Assembly (NCBI GenBank): GCA_003576765.1
Contig: QEVP01000003.1
Location: forward strand, 80,377-144,376
DNA from: Pseudomonadota bacterium
GTDB lineage: Bacteria; Pseudomonadota; Alphaproteobacteria; Rhizobiales; Xanthobacteraceae
Direction of reading: 5' to 3'
Length of the DNA: 64,000 nt
The notes under the pieces are model-generated. The model searched no databases, was not told the origin of the DNA, and saw only the letters and a program-made list of their open reading frames with translations. The position numbers and the translations under genes were made by a program. Position 1 is the stretch's first letter; each line of letters opens with the position of its first letter. This document shows positions 1-9,457 of the stretch, piece after piece.

Positions 1-67
1 CGACCTGACGCCGCATCGGGCAGCGCACCGCTAGCGATTCTCGCATGCCTGCGCTAGAACGCGCGCC

Positions 68-757
68 ATGACCAAGCCGGACGTCACCGACATCGTGCGC
101 CCCACGCTCGTTCCGCCGAACGGCGCAAACAAGGTGCTGCTGCATTCCTGCTGCGCGCCGTGCTCCGGCGAGGTGATGGAGGCGATGCTCGCGTCCGGCG
201 TCGACTACACCATCTTCTTCTACAACCCGAACATCCATCCGATGCGCGAATACCTGTTGCGCAAGGAGGAGAACGTCCGCTTCGCCGAGAAGCACGGCGT
301 CGCCTTCGTCGATGCCGACTACGACAAGGACAACTGGTTCGCCCGCGCCAAGGGCATGGAATGGGAGCCGGAGCGCGGCGCGCGCTGCACCATGTGCTTC
401 GACATGCGCTTCGAGCGCACCGCGCTTTACGCGCACGAGCACGGCTTTCCGGTGATCACCTCCTCGCTCGGCATTTCGCGCTGGAAGAACATGGCGCAGA
501 TCAACGACTGCGGCATCCGCGCCGCGAGCCGCTATCCTGATGTCGTCTACTGGGACTACAACTGGCGCAAGGGCGGCGGCTCGGCGCGCATGATCGAGAT
601 CAGCAAGCGCGAGCAATTCTATCAGCAGGAATATTGCGGCTGCGTCTATTCGCTGCGCGACACCAACCTGCACCGCCGCAGTCAGGGCCGCGACCCCATC
701 GCCATCGGCACGCAGTATTACGGCCGCCCGGCGCCGGACGAAACGTCCGAAGACTAG
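68..757 (+). CDS. queH: Epoxyqueuosine reductase QueH
   Basis: 229-residue cytoplasmic enzyme of the QueH (DUF208) family, which reduces epoxyqueuosine to queuosine at the wobble base of tRNAs; it is the non-cobalamin alternative to QueG. The sequence shows the family's cysteines: a CC pair in HSCCAPC near residue 28, a CTMC motif near residue 114, and YCGC near residue 193. These bind Fe-S cluster and metal in the family. The length is normal. It stands alone, with the TRAP transporter genes 200 bp downstream probably unrelated. No odd features. Assignment is confident from motifs and full-length fit. Confidence 0.9.
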   Translation: MTKPDVTDIVRPTLVPPNGANKVLLHSCCAPCSGEVMEAMLASGVDYTIFFYNPNIHPMREYLLRKEENVRFAEKHGVAFVDADYDKDNWFARAKGMEWEPERGARCTMCFDMRFERTALYAHEHGFPVITSSLGISRWKNMAQINDCGIRAASRYPDVVYWDYNWRKGGGSARMIEISKREQFYQQEYCGCVYSLRDTNLHRRSQGRDPIAIGTQYYGRPAPDETSED

Positions 758-955
758 TAGACTGGCTCACGCCAACACACGCGCCTTGCGCTCGACCGGC
801 AGATCCCGGCAAGGCATGCAAGCGCCCCTGCCAGCGACGCGGCCAGCGTGGCAACTGTGATGCAATCACCATGAATTGACAAGGGATGCGAACGGCCGCT
901 TAAATGGCCGCCGCTCGCGACAATAGATAAAACATTGCGACAAGAGGAAACACCA

Positions 956-1951
956 ATGAGGAAACTGCTGACCGCATTCGTCGGCGTCGCCGTGGCGACG
1001 GCATTCACAGCCAGCGCCGGTGCCGACGTCCTGCTCAAGGCATCGCATCAATTCCCCGGAGGCAAGGGCGATCCCCGCGACGAGATGGTGCAGATCATCG
1101 CGCGGGAGGTGAAGGCCGCCAATGTCGGCGTCGATATCCAGGTCTATCCAGGCGCCTCGCTGTTCAAGCCCGGCGAGCAGTGGAACGCGATGACGCGCGG
1201 GCAACTCGACATCTCCTCGTTCCCGCTCGACTATGCCAGCGGCAAGGTGCGCGCGTTCGGCGCCACGCTGATGCCCGGACTGGTGCGCAACCATGAGCGC
1301 GCCCAGCGCCTCAACGATTCGCTGTTCATGAAGGACATCAAGGCGCTGATCGAGAAGAACGGCGTCATGGTGCTGGCCGACGCCTGGCTTGCCGGCGCGG
1401 TCGCCTCCAAGGACAAGTGCATCCGCAAGCCCGACGACATCAAGGGGCTCAAGATTCGCTCCGCCGGACCGACTTTCGCCGCGATGTGGCAGGAGGCCGG
1501 CGCCTCGATCGTCTCGATCCCGAGCAACGAGGTCTACAACGCGCTGCAGACCGGCGTCGCGGAAGCGACCGACACCAGCGCCGGCAGTTTTGTCTCGTTC
1601 CGCCTCTACGAACAGGTCAAGTGCATTACCGCGCCGGGCGACAACGCGCTGTGGTTCATGTACGAGCCGGTGCTGATCTCGAAGAAGTCGTTCGACAAGC
1701 TCTCCAAGCCGCAGCAGGACGCTCTGCTCGCCGCCAGCAAGAAGGCCCAGGATTACTTCGTCGCGGAGAGCAAGAAGCTCGACGACAAGCTGGTCAAGGT
1801 GTTCAAGGACCATAACGTCGAGGTCGTGACGTTGACGCCGGAAGAATACGACGCCTGGATCGCCGTGGCGCAGAAAAGCTCCTACGCCGGCTTCGCCAAG
1901 GACGTGCCCGACGGCAAGAAGTTGATCGACGAAGCGCTCGCCGTCAAATAG
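956..1951 (+). CDS. dctP: TRAP transporter substrate-binding protein (DctP family)
   Basis: 331-residue periplasmic binding protein of a tripartite ATP-independent periplasmic transporter. The N-terminal 22 residues form a signal peptide (RK, hydrophobic stretch, ASA cleavage). The mature part has the DctP pattern: a PGASLFKPGEQWNAM region, GLKIRSAG, and the NEVYNALQTGVAEATDTS segment. The ATG at 956 is chosen because AGAGGAAA lies just upstream. It is first in a dctP-dctQ-dctM set, so the protein delivers a solute (family ligands are usually carboxylates) to the DctQM permease. The ligand cannot be read from sequence. Confidence 0.9.
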   Translation: MRKLLTAFVGVAVATAFTASAGADVLLKASHQFPGGKGDPRDEMVQIIAREVKAANVGVDIQVYPGASLFKPGEQWNAMTRGQLDISSFPLDYASGKVRAFGATLMPGLVRNHERAQRLNDSLFMKDIKALIEKNGVMVLADAWLAGAVASKDKCIRKPDDIKGLKIRSAGPTFAAMWQEAGASIVSIPSNEVYNALQTGVAEATDTSAGSFVSFRLYEQVKCITAPGDNALWFMYEPVLISKKSFDKLSKPQQDALLAASKKAQDYFVAESKKLDDKLVKVFKDHNVEVVTLTPEEYDAWIAVAQKSSYAGFAKDVPDGKKLIDEALAVK

Positions 1952-1960
1952 TCCGACCGG

Positions 1961-1984
1961 GGCGGCCGGCTCGCACCGGCCGCC
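1961..1984 (+). terminator. Hairpin between dctP and dctQ, possible attenuator
   Basis: A perfect 9-bp inverted repeat, GGCGGCCGG and CCGGCCGCC with a 6-nt loop, lies in the 64-bp gap after the dctP stop. A short pyrimidine run (tttcttccccc) follows. Such hairpins often reduce read-through so that the binding protein is made in excess of the permease. That role is inferred. The T-run is too weak for a confident full terminator. Confidence 0.4.
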
Positions 1985-2015
1985 ACCGCTTTCTTCCCCC
2001 GCCGGAATCATACTC

Positions 2016-2534
2016 ATGGACCTGTTCGTCCGCGCGATCACGCTGATCTCGAAGCTGTGCGGGGTCATTGCGGCGCTGTTGATCGCCGCCGCCGTGGTGA
2101 TCGTCTGCCACATGGTGTTTGTGCGCAGCGTGCTCAACGAGAACACCATCTGGCAGACCGACTTCACCACCTACAGCCTGATCGCCGCCACCTTCATCGG
2201 CAGCCCGTACCTGCTGCTCAACCGTGGCCACGTCAACGTCGACGTGCTGCCGCTTTATCTCGGCCAGCGCGCCCGGTTCTGGCTGGCGCTGGCGGCGGCG
2301 CTGATGTCGTTCGCGTTCTGCCTGACCATGACCATCCTCGGTGCCGAGTTCTGGTACGAGGCATGGTCGAACGCCTGGGTCTCCGACACCATGTGGCGAG
2401 TGCGGCTGTGGATTCCCTATGCGGCCATGCCGATCGGGCTTGGCATCCTCACGCTGCAATATGTAGCGAGCCTCTATAACCTCGTCACCGGTCGCGAGCC
2501 GCCGTTCGGTCTCGCGCCGAAGGAGGCGGTATGA
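2016..2534 (+). CDS. dctQ: TRAP transporter small permease subunit (DctQ)
   Basis: 172-residue integral membrane protein with four predicted transmembrane segments (about residues 14-36, 50-66, 87-110 and 131-155), as expected for DctQ. It has the family pattern of a hydrophobic first helix, then NTIWQTDFTTYSLIAATFIG. With DctM it forms the sodium- or proton-driven permease that accepts substrate from the DctP protein. It overlaps dctM by 4 nt (ATGA), so the two are translationally coupled. Length is normal. Confidence 0.87.
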   Translation: MDLFVRAITLISKLCGVIAALLIAAAVVIVCHMVFVRSVLNENTIWQTDFTTYSLIAATFIGSPYLLLNRGHVNVDVLPLYLGQRARFWLALAAALMSFAFCLTMTILGAEFWYEAWSNAWVSDTMWRVRLWIPYAAMPIGLGILTLQYVASLYNLVTGREPPFGLAPKEAV

Positions 2535-3850
2535 GTCCGGCCATCCAGGGCAGCATCGTCCTCACCGTCACGCTCGTTATCCTGCTGTCGGGAGCACCGG
2601 TGGCATTCGCGCTCGGCGCGCTGGCGATCGTCTTCCTCATCATCTTCCAGGGCTTCGATTCGATCCACGTCGCGGCCGAGACCTTCTACGCCGGGCTGCA
2701 CGACTTCACGCTGGTGTCGATCCCGATGTTCGTGATGATGGGCGCGGCGATCGGCTCCTCGCCCGCCGGCAAGGACCTTTACGAGGCGCTCGACCGCTGG
2801 CTCTACCGCGTGCCCGGCGGCCTCGTCATCTCCAACATCGGCGCCTGCTCGATCTTCGCAGCGCTGACCGGCTCCTCGCCGGCGTGCTGCGCCGCCATCG
2901 GCAAGATGGGCATCCCGGAGATGCGGCGCCGCGGTTATCCCGACGACGTGGCCACCGGGGCGATCTGTGCCGGCGGCACGCTTGGCATCCTGATCCCGCC
3001 GTCGATCACCCTCATTCTCTACGGCATCGCCACCGAGTCCTCGATCGGCCGGCTGTTCCTCGCCGGCGTGATGCCGGGCATCCTGCTGACCGGGCTGTTC
3101 ATCCTGTGGACGATGTTCATCCTGTGGAAGCGCGGCTTCCGCTCGCACGCCGCGGACTTCCGCTACTCGTGGCGGGAAAAATTCCAGTCGATCCCCAAGA
3201 TCGCGCCGTTCGTGCTGGTCATCGTCGGCGTGATGTACGCGCTCTATGGCGGCATCGCCACGCCGTCGGAAGCGGCCGGCGTCGGCGCCGCGCTGTGCGT
3301 CGTGCTCGCGGTTGCGATCTACCGCATGTGGTCGCCCGACAAGTGGTGGCTGATCCTGCACGACACCACGCGCGAGTCGGTGATGATACTGATGATCATC
3401 GCCGCCGCAGTGCTGTTCGGCTACATGCTGACCTCGCTCTACCTGACCCAGACGCTGGCGCAGACCATCGCCGAGATGAACGTCAACCGCTGGGTGCTGA
3501 TGCTGCTCATCAACCTGTTCCTGCTGGTATGCGGCTTCTTCATCCCGCCGGCGGCCATCATCCTGATGACCGCGCCGATCCTGCTGCCGATCATCACTGC
3601 GGCCGGCTTCGACCCGATCTGGTTCGGCGTCATCATCACCATCAACATGGAGATCGGGCTGATCCACCCGCCGGTCGGGCTCAACCTCTACATCGTCAAC
3701 TCGATCGCGCCCGACGTGCCGGTGGCACGCATCATGTACGGCACGATCCCTTACGTCGTGTGCATGATGCTGGCGATCGTCATTCTCTGCATCTTCCCGG
3801 AGATCGCGACCTGGCTACCGGACACGCTGATGGGGCCGGTCCGGCATTGA
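2531..3850 (+). CDS. dctM: TRAP transporter large permease subunit (DctM)
   Basis: 439-residue membrane protein with about 12 hydrophobic helices, matching the DctM/SiaM family in length. Family signatures include GSSPACCAAIGKMGIPEM near residue 115, GGTLGILIPPSITLILYGI near residue 150 and IGLIHPPVGLNLYIVN near the C-terminus. It is the transport-catalysing subunit and works with the overlapping dctQ product and the dctP product. The gene ends 12 bp from the convergent esterase-like gene, with no clear terminator between them. Confidence 0.92.
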   Translation: MSPAIQGSIVLTVTLVILLSGAPVAFALGALAIVFLIIFQGFDSIHVAAETFYAGLHDFTLVSIPMFVMMGAAIGSSPAGKDLYEALDRWLYRVPGGLVISNIGACSIFAALTGSSPACCAAIGKMGIPEMRRRGYPDDVATGAICAGGTLGILIPPSITLILYGIATESSIGRLFLAGVMPGILLTGLFILWTMFILWKRGFRSHAADFRYSWREKFQSIPKIAPFVLVIVGVMYALYGGIATPSEAAGVGAALCVVLAVAIYRMWSPDKWWLILHDTTRESVMILMIIAAAVLFGYMLTSLYLTQTLAQTIAEMNVNRWVLMLLINLFLLVCGFFIPPAAIILMTAPILLPIITAAGFDPIWFGVIITINMEIGLIHPPVGLNLYIVNSIAPDVPVARIMYGTIPYVVCMMLAIVILCIFPEIATWLPDTLMGPVRH

Positions 3851-3862
3851 GCAGGCGCGCAG

Positions 3863-4915
3863 CTATGGCTCGAGCAACGTGAACTGCATCACCAGCGTGC
3901 GCTGAAGGAAGGAAAAGTTGTCGTCGGAGACAAGCGTGATCACCGTCTCGCCGTCCTCCGTGCGGTGCGCGTCGATCCCCTCGAAATTGTCGATCTCATC
4001 GCCAAGGTCGGCCTCGAACAACGTTGGCCCGTCCACCACCGCGCCCGGCGCAAGCTCCGCGAGCGCGAGGCGACGGATGCGTACGCCGATGCCACCGCGC
4101 AGCGAGAATTTTCGTTCCAGCAGTAACAACCCACCGTCCGGCAACAGCGTCGCATCGCTGATGTCGTAATAGGCGGTGCGGCGGATCGCAAAGGCACCCG
4201 GCGACGGGCCGCCGATCAGAAACCCCTGGATATGGCCGTTGGCATCGAACCCGCGCTCGGAGATCGCCACCAGCGCGCCGCCGAGCGGCTGGCCCTCGGG
4301 CACCGCCACAAGCGCCTCGATGCCCTTGTTGGGCGGCAAGGCCCGCAGCGCCGGCGGCACCGGGATGCTGCGCCCCGGCGAGGCCAGACCACCGTCGTTG
4401 AAGTCGAACTTCAGGATGCGATGGACTCGCTCCAGCCCGACATAGACGGTGGCACCGGCGCGCGCCAGCGACTCGCTGTCGTACCAGCCGCGCGCGGTGA
4501 TCGGGCGGCCGTCGCTGCCGAGAATCGGCGCGGCGACGACATCGCGGACGCCGGCAAGCCCTCCGTTGCGGTAAACGAACCGGCCCGCGATCCAGTGGCC
4601 CTTGTCGCTGACGCTGAGAAAGCCCGCGCCGTCCGCATCGATGCGCAGCGACGACAGACCGCCAAAATGCTTGAACGACGATGTCAGCAACAGTCCGCCG
4701 CGAAAGCGCAGACTGCCGAACATCACTTCCGTTGGATCGCCGCGGCGGAATGCGGCAAGCGGCCGAGCCTCGACGGTGATCGACACCGGCGCCGGCCCCT
4801 GCGCCGGCCAGTCGCGCGCGCCAGAATCGGCAACCGCCGAGGCGGCGGTGAGCGTGAAGGCGACGAACAGGAGCGCCGCCACATCGGCGGCGAAGCGGCG
4901 GACCGGGCGCCGCAT
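3863..4915 (-). CDS. Esterase-like activity of phytase family protein
   Basis: 350-residue predicted exported protein of the family named 'esterase-like activity of phytase' (PF13449). An N-terminal signal peptide (RRPVRRF, hydrophobic core, ASAVA) precedes a beta-propeller-like domain with repeated YVGLERVHRI, GIEALVAVPEGQPLGGAL and DEIDNFEGIDAH segments; the last, with its acidic residues, is typical of the family. The enzymatic role is not firmly established for the family. Its start lies 5 bp after the cobT stop, so it is probably the last gene of the cobS-cobT operon; the functional link is unknown. Confidence 0.75.
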   Translation of the reverse strand: MRRPVRRFAADVAALLFVAFTLTAASAVADSGARDWPAQGPAPVSITVEARPLAAFRRGDPTEVMFGSLRFRGGLLLTSSFKHFGGLSSLRIDADGAGFLSVSDKGHWIAGRFVYRNGGLAGVRDVVAAPILGSDGRPITARGWYDSESLARAGATVYVGLERVHRILKFDFNDGGLASPGRSIPVPPALRALPPNKGIEALVAVPEGQPLGGALVAISERGFDANGHIQGFLIGGPSPGAFAIRRTAYYDISDATLLPDGGLLLLERKFSLRGGIGVRIRRLALAELAPGAVVDGPTLFEADLGDEIDNFEGIDAHRTEDGETVITLVSDDNFSFLQRTLVMQFTLLEP

Positions 4916-4920
4916 CGACG

Positions 4921-6828
4921 TTACGAATGCAGCCGGCGGCGATGCGGCGACGGCCGCACTACCGGGGCCTCGGTCTCGCTGAACAGTTCGGCAAGCTTCT
5001 CGGTGATGGCGCCGCCCAGTTCCTCGGCATCGACGATGGTGACGGCGCGACGATAGTAACGCGTCACGTCGTGCCCGATACCGATGGCAATGAGCTGCAC
5101 CGGCGAGCGGTTCTCGATCTCGTCGATGACATGGCGCAGGTGGCGCTCGAGATAGTTGCCGGCATTGACCGACAGCGTGGAATCGTCAACGGGCGCGCCG
5201 TCGGAAATCATCATCAGGATGCGGCGCTGCTCCGGCCGTGCCAGCAGGCGCTTGTGTGCCCAGTCGAGCGCCTCGCCGTCGATGTTTTCCTTCAACAGCC
5301 CCTCGCGCATCATCAGCCCGAGGTTCTTGCGCGCGCGCCGCCACGGCGCATCTGCCGCCTTGTAGATGATGTGGCGCAGGTCGTTGAGGCGCCCGGGGAT
5401 GGCCGGCTTGCCGGCGGCGAGCCACGCCTCGCGCGACTGTCCGCCTTTCCACGCCCGCGTGGTGAAGCCGAGAATCTCGACCTTGACGCCGCAGCGCTCC
5501 AGCGTGCGGGCGAGAATGTCGGCGCAGGTCGCCGCCACCGTGATCGGGCGGCCGCGCATCGAGCCGGAATTGTCGAGCAGCAGCGTCACCACGGTGTCGC
5601 GGAAGGTAGCCTCCTTCTCGTGCATGAACGACAGGGGATGGAACGGGTCGGTGACGACGCGCGACAGCCGTGCCGGATCGAGAATGCCTTCTTCGAGGTC
5701 GAACTCCCAGGCGCGGTTCTGCTGCGCCATCAGGCGGCGCTGCAGGCGGTTGGCGAGCCGGGCGACGATGTGCTGCAGGTGCGCGAGCTGCTTGTCGAGA
5801 TAGCTGCGCAGCCGCTCGAGTTCGTCGGGATCGCACAGGTCCTCGGCCGCGACCACCTCGTCGAAGCGCGGGGCATAGGCGTGGTATTCGGGACCGCGCG
5901 GCTCGTTGGCGCCGTGCTCGCGCGGCCGCATCGCCTCGCCCGGCGTATCGTCGTCGCCGACGTCACCCTCGTCGAAGCTGTCGCTGGCGGACGCCTGCGC
6001 GCTCTCCATCGCGCTCTCGTCTATGTCCTCCGCGGCGGACTGCGCCTGATCGGCGCTCATGTCCTGCGAGCCGTCGGCCTCGGGATTGCCCTCGGCGGAC
6101 GACTGCTCGCTTTCGCCCTCGCGCTGGTCGTCGTCGTCCTGCTCCTCCTCGGAGTCGGCGTTGCGGTCCTCGCCGAGATCGAGCGCCTGCAACAGATCGT
6201 GCACGGCGTCACCGAAGCGGGCCTGATCCTCAACGAGGCGATCGAGCTGATCGAGCCGGGCGCCGATCCTGTCCTCGAGCACCGGCCGCCACAGATCGAC
6301 CATGCGCTGCGCGGCCTGCGGTGGCGCCTGCCCGGTCAGGCGCTCGCGCACCAGCATGGCGAGCGCGTCGGCAAGCGGCGCGTCGGCGCGGTCGGTGATC
6401 TCGTCGAACTTGCCGCGGTGGAAGTGGTCGTCGAGCATCGCCGTAAGGTTCTTGGCGACGCCGGCCATGCGCCGCGCGCCGATCGCCTCGACGCGGGCCT
6501 GCTCGACGGCATCGAACACGCCGCGCGCCTGCGGATTGCCGGGCATCAGGCGGCGGTGCGTCTTCGGGTCATGGCAGGCGAGCCGCAGCGCAATGGAATC
6601 GGCGTGGCCGCGCACGATCGCCGCTTCCCGCCGGGTCAGCTTGCGTGCCGGCTCCGGCAGCCGCGCCTTGCCCGGCGCCAGCCCCGGCCGCTCGGCGGCG
6701 AACGACACTTCGAGGTCGGGCACGCGGCCAATGGCCCGCAGGCACGAGGCGACCGCGCGCTTGAACGGCTCGGTCGGCGCCTCCTTCGGCCCGGGCCTGA
6801 ACTTGATGTTGGTGGGTGCCGTGCTCAT
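4921..6828 (-). CDS. cobT: Aerobic cobaltochelatase subunit CobT
   Basis: 635-residue CobT, partner of CobS in the AAA+/VWA complex that drives cobalt insertion into hydrogenobyrinate diamide by CobN in aerobic cobalamin synthesis. It shows an N-terminal helical region, a central very acidic linker (about residues 215-300, rich in E, D, Q and S), and a C-terminal VWA domain with the MIDAS motif [12 protein letters not shown] and later [12 protein letters not shown] chose the start [10 protein letters not shown]; the extra upstream codons overlap non-conserved sequence. It follows cobS by 82 bp. No cobN is in this window, which is common because cobN sits in a separate locus. Confidence 0.93.
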   Translation of the reverse strand: MSTAPTNIKFRPGPKEAPTEPFKRAVASCLRAIGRVPDLEVSFAAERPGLAPGKARLPEPARKLTRREAAIVRGHADSIALRLACHDPKTHRRLMPGNPQARGVFDAVEQARVEAIGARRMAGVAKNLTAMLDDHFHRGKFDEITDRADAPLADALAMLVRERLTGQAPPQAAQRMVDLWRPVLEDRIGARLDQLDRLVEDQARFGDAVHDLLQALDLGEDRNADSEEEQDDDDQREGESEQSSAEGNPEADGSQDMSADQAQSAAEDIDESAMESAQASASDSFDEGDVGDDDTPGEAMRPREHGANEPRGPEYHAYAPRFDEVVAAEDLCDPDELERLRSYLDKQLAHLQHIVARLANRLQRRLMAQQNRAWEFDLEEGILDPARLSRVVTDPFHPLSFMHEKEATFRDTVVTLLLDNSGSMRGRPITVAATCADILARTLERCGVKVEILGFTTRAWKGGQSREAWLAAGKPAIPGRLNDLRHIIYKAADAPWRRARKNLGLMMREGLLKENIDGEALDWAHKRLLARPEQRRILMMISDGAPVDDSTLSVNAGNYLERHLRHVIDEIENRSPVQLIAIGIGHDVTRYYRRAVTIVDAEELGGAITEKLAELFSETEAPVVRPSPHRRRLHS

Positions 6829-6910
6829 CAGGCTTTTCCCAAAACCCTCACCCCGCGCGCTCGGTGCGCCGTCCTCCCCCGACAACGGGGAGCGACGGCA
6901 TGTCGCGGTG

Positions 6911-7906
6911 TCAGCTCAACGCGACGTTGGCCGCCGACTCGGTCAGTTCGGCATTGAGGCAGCGCTGATAGAACTCCGCCACCAGCGGCCGCTCCAGCTC
7001 GTCGCACTTGTTGAGGAAGGTGACGCGGAACGCGAACGCAAGATCGCCGAAGATGTCGGCGTTCTCCGCCCAGGTGATCACCGTGCGCGGGCTCATCACC
7101 GTGGACAGATCGCCGTTGGCGAAGGCGTTGCGCGTGAGGTCGGCGAGCCGCACCATCTTGCCGACGAGATCGCGGCCCTCCGCCGTGCGGTAATGCGGCG
7201 CCTTGGCCAGCACGATCTCCACTTCCTCGTCGTGCGGCAGATAGTTCAGCGTGGTGACGATCGACCAGCGGTCCATCTGGCCCTGGTTGATCTGCTGGGT
7301 GCCGTGATAGAGGCCGGAGGTATCGCCGAGCCCGATGGTGTTGGCGGTGGCGAACAGCCGGAACGCCGGATGCGGCTTGATGACCTTGTTCTGGTCGAGC
7401 AGCGTCAGGCGGCCGGACACCTCCAGCACGCGCTGGATCACGAACATCACGTCGGGGCGGCCGGCGTCGTACTCGTCGAACACCAGCGCAATGTTGTTCT
7501 GCAGCGCCCACGGCAAAATGCCGTCGCGGAATTCGGTGACCTGCTTGCCGTCGCGAACCACGATCGAGTCCTTGCCGACGAGATCGATGCGGCTGATGTG
7601 GCTGTCGAGGTTTACGCGCACGCAGGGCCAGTTGAGCCGGGCCGCGACCTGCTCGATATGGGTCGATTTGCCGGTGCCGTGGTAGCCGGTCACCATGACG
7701 CGGCGATTGTGGGCAAAGCCGGCGAGAATGGCCAGCGTGGTGGTGCGGTCGAAGCGATAGTCGGCGTCGACATCCGGCACGTGCGGATCGACTTCGGAAT
7801 AGGCCGGCACCTCGAGATCGCTGTCGATGCCGAACACCTGCCGCACCGACACTTTCATGTCGGGCAAGCCGGCCGGTGCCTGCGTTGTGGTCATGGCGGC
7901 TGTCAT
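6911..7906 (-). CDS. cobS: Aerobic cobaltochelatase subunit CobS
   Basis: 331-residue AAA+ ATPase of the MoxR-like clade. It has the Walker A sequence [10 protein letters not shown] near residue 79, Walker [13 protein letters not shown] near residue 140, and the sensor segment [23 protein letters not shown]. With CobT it forms the ATPase that powers CobN cobaltochelatase. The start at 7906 is preceded by GGAGG at 5-nt spacing, better than the in-frame codon 24 nt further upstream. It is the first gene of the cobS-cobT-esterase run. Identity is clear from the near-canonical sequence. Confidence 0.93.
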   Translation of the reverse strand: MTAAMTTTQAPAGLPDMKVSVRQVFGIDSDLEVPAYSEVDPHVPDVDADYRFDRTTTLAILAGFAHNRRVMVTGYHGTGKSTHIEQVAARLNWPCVRVNLDSHISRIDLVGKDSIVVRDGKQVTEFRDGILPWALQNNIALVFDEYDAGRPDVMFVIQRVLEVSGRLTLLDQNKVIKPHPAFRLFATANTIGLGDTSGLYHGTQQINQGQMDRWSIVTTLNYLPHDEEVEIVLAKAPHYRTAEGRDLVGKMVRLADLTRNAFANGDLSTVMSPRTVITWAENADIFGDLAFAFRVTFLNKCDELERPLVAEFYQRCLNAELTESAANVALS

Positions 7907-8157
7907 CACTCCTCCGGGGTTTCGGGGCACGCCCGAAACCAGATCTTGCAGGGTCTGCTACGGGTGGAGACTATGTCTGGAACCTGGCAGATGGCGGTCC
8001 GTGCGCGTGGCCGCACCCCATGCGAGTTCCGTGGAAGCGGGCTAAACTTAATGCGTAGCACCGTCTTTGGAAAGGCCGCCGGGCGGCCAATTTTTCGCGG
8101 CCGGTCCACGCGCGGTGCACGGCGCGGGTGTCCATGGCACGGCAAGGAGCGACAGCG

Positions 8158-8337
8158 ATGACGGCGGACCTGTGGGCGCTGGTGGCGGCCGGTCTCGCGA
8201 TCGGGGGGGCGGCGGCGTGGCTGAGGCAGCGCCGGCGTCATGCCAGGCGGCCGGACCCGGCCGCCGCGCACGACCCGATGGCCGGCCTGCCGACCTGCGA
8301 GGGAATCGGCCCGCGGCGCGAGCCGCCGCCCGACTAA
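8158..8337 (+). CDS. Small predicted membrane protein
   Basis: A 59-codon reading frame with AAGGAG about 8 nt before the ATG. It encodes one hydrophobic helix (LWALVAAGLAIGGAAAWL), then an arginine-rich stretch and a proline-rich tail ending GPRREPPPD. It lies between the divergent cobS gene and the convergent DnaJ-like gene. I do not recognise the family. The good ribosome site and membrane-protein-like composition support a real gene, but a frame this short can be open by chance in such GC-rich DNA. Confidence 0.45.
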   Translation: MTADLWALVAAGLAIGGAAAWLRQRRRHARRPDPAAAHDPMAGLPTCEGIGPRREPPPD

Positions 8338-8388
8338 AGTACAACCCTACGCTGTACCGGGGCCGCGAGATCGAGGCTTGAATCCCTC

Positions 8389-9018
8389 TTAAGTCCTCGC
8401 CACCGTCTTGAGGTAATTGTACGCCTTGATGATCTCGATCAGGCGGTCCTCGGTCGAGCGGTCGCCGCCATTGGCATCGGGGTGGTGCTGCTTGACCAGT
8501 TCCTTGTAGCGCGCCTTGATCACCTGGAGCGTGGCGCCGGCCGTCAGCCCCATCACATCGAGCGCCTTGCGCTCGGCGTTGAACACCTTGCGCGTCTCGG
8601 CGGCCGCAGCGGCCTCGGGTCCGGGCCGCCAGCGGCCACGGCCGTTCAATTCGCTGAACACCGCGAATGGATCGTCGGCGCCATCGATCGCCTCGCCGCG
8701 TCCGCCCCGTCCGCCGGCATTGGCGCCCATCTTCCAGGTCGGGCGGTGGCCGGTCAGCGCGTCCTTCTGGTAGCGCGCCACCGCGTCGTCGCTCATGCCG
8801 GAAAAGAAATTGTAGGACTGGTTGTATTCCCGCACATGGTCGAGGCAGAAATGCCAGTAGTCGCGCTCCTGGCCGCGTCCCTTGGGCGCGCGATGGGTGC
8901 CCGCCGCGGCACAGCCCGGCCACTGGCAGCCGATCCTCGTCTCGCGCACCGGCTCCTTGCGCGCGGTGCGCGGCTTGATGCGGATCGAGTCGAAATATTT
9001 GGTCTGGTCGAACGTCAT
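8389..9018 (-). CDS. DnaJ-domain (J-domain) protein
   Basis: 209-residue cytoplasmic protein with a C-terminal J-domain (about residues 155-207) containing the HPD tripeptide in KQHHPDANGGDRS. The N-terminal half has a WPGCAAAGTHRAPKGR segment and DYWHFCLDHVREYNQSYNFFSGM, typical of a conserved alphaproteobacterial DnaJ-like family. The J-domain should stimulate an Hsp70 ATPase; the partner and client are unknown. The start MTFDQTKYFDSIRIKP matches the family; upstream codons are spurious. It is divergent from bolA 143 bp away, an arrangement often seen in Rhizobiales. Confidence 0.85.
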   Translation of the reverse strand: MTFDQTKYFDSIRIKPRTARKEPVRETRIGCQWPGCAAAGTHRAPKGRGQERDYWHFCLDHVREYNQSYNFFSGMSDDAVARYQKDALTGHRPTWKMGANAGGRGGRGEAIDGADDPFAVFSELNGRGRWRPGPEAAAAAETRKVFNAERKALDVMGLTAGATLQVIKARYKELVKQHHPDANGGDRSTEDRLIEIIKAYNYLKTVART

Positions 9019-9161
9019 TGGCTCACTATGGCGACGGCGCGGGCGAAGGTTCAAGTCTTGACATTGCGATGCCTGCTCTGCCGGAACGGCCGCAAGGCGG
9101 TGGACAGCAAAGCGCGCCTGACGCAGAATTGCGGTCTCCCGCCCCAACGCCACGCCGGATC

Positions 9162-9437
9162 ATGCCGCTCGCCGATCTGATCACGAAAAAGCTAACCGAT
9201 GCCTTCGCGCCGGAGGCCATCCGCGTCGCCGACGAATCCAGCCTGCACGAAGGCCATGCCGGGCACCGCCCCGGCGGCGAGACGCACTTCCGTGTGTATA
9301 TCGTCGCCACCGCGTTCGAGGGCAAGAGCCGCGTCGAACGCCACCGCATGGTCAACGCCGCGCTGGCCGAAGAGTTGGCGGGCGGCATCCATGCGCTGGC
9401 GATCAAGGCGCACGCGCCGGGCGAAACGCCGCGCTGA
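9162..9437 (+). CDS. bolA: BolA family protein
   Basis: 91-residue BolA-like protein with the alpha/beta class-II KH-like fold. The conserved segments are DESSLHEGHAGH (the loop histidine that ligates Fe-S clusters with monothiol glutaredoxins), ETHFRVYIVATAFEGKSRVERHRMV and ALAIKAHAPGE. BolA proteins act in Fe-S trafficking and, in some bacteria, in transcription and cell shape. I chose the start MPLADLITKKL, which fits the family; a longer frame upstream overlaps the divergent DnaJ-like gene. It converges on lysC with a 20-bp gap. Confidence 0.9.
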   Translation: MPLADLITKKLTDAFAPEAIRVADESSLHEGHAGHRPGGETHFRVYIVATAFEGKSRVERHRMVNAALAEELAGGIHALAIKAHAPGETPR

Positions 9438-9457
9438 TCGCCGCGCCGCCGGCGGCT

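Noticed and set aside
4927..6957. Long open frame (676 codons) on the plus strand
   Set aside because: It lies opposite cobT, whose sequence is clearly conserved. High GC content keeps antisense frames open, and the translation has no recognisable domain.
7907..8157. Cobalamin riboswitch upstream of cobS
   Set aside because: The conserved B12-box pattern was not found in this gap.
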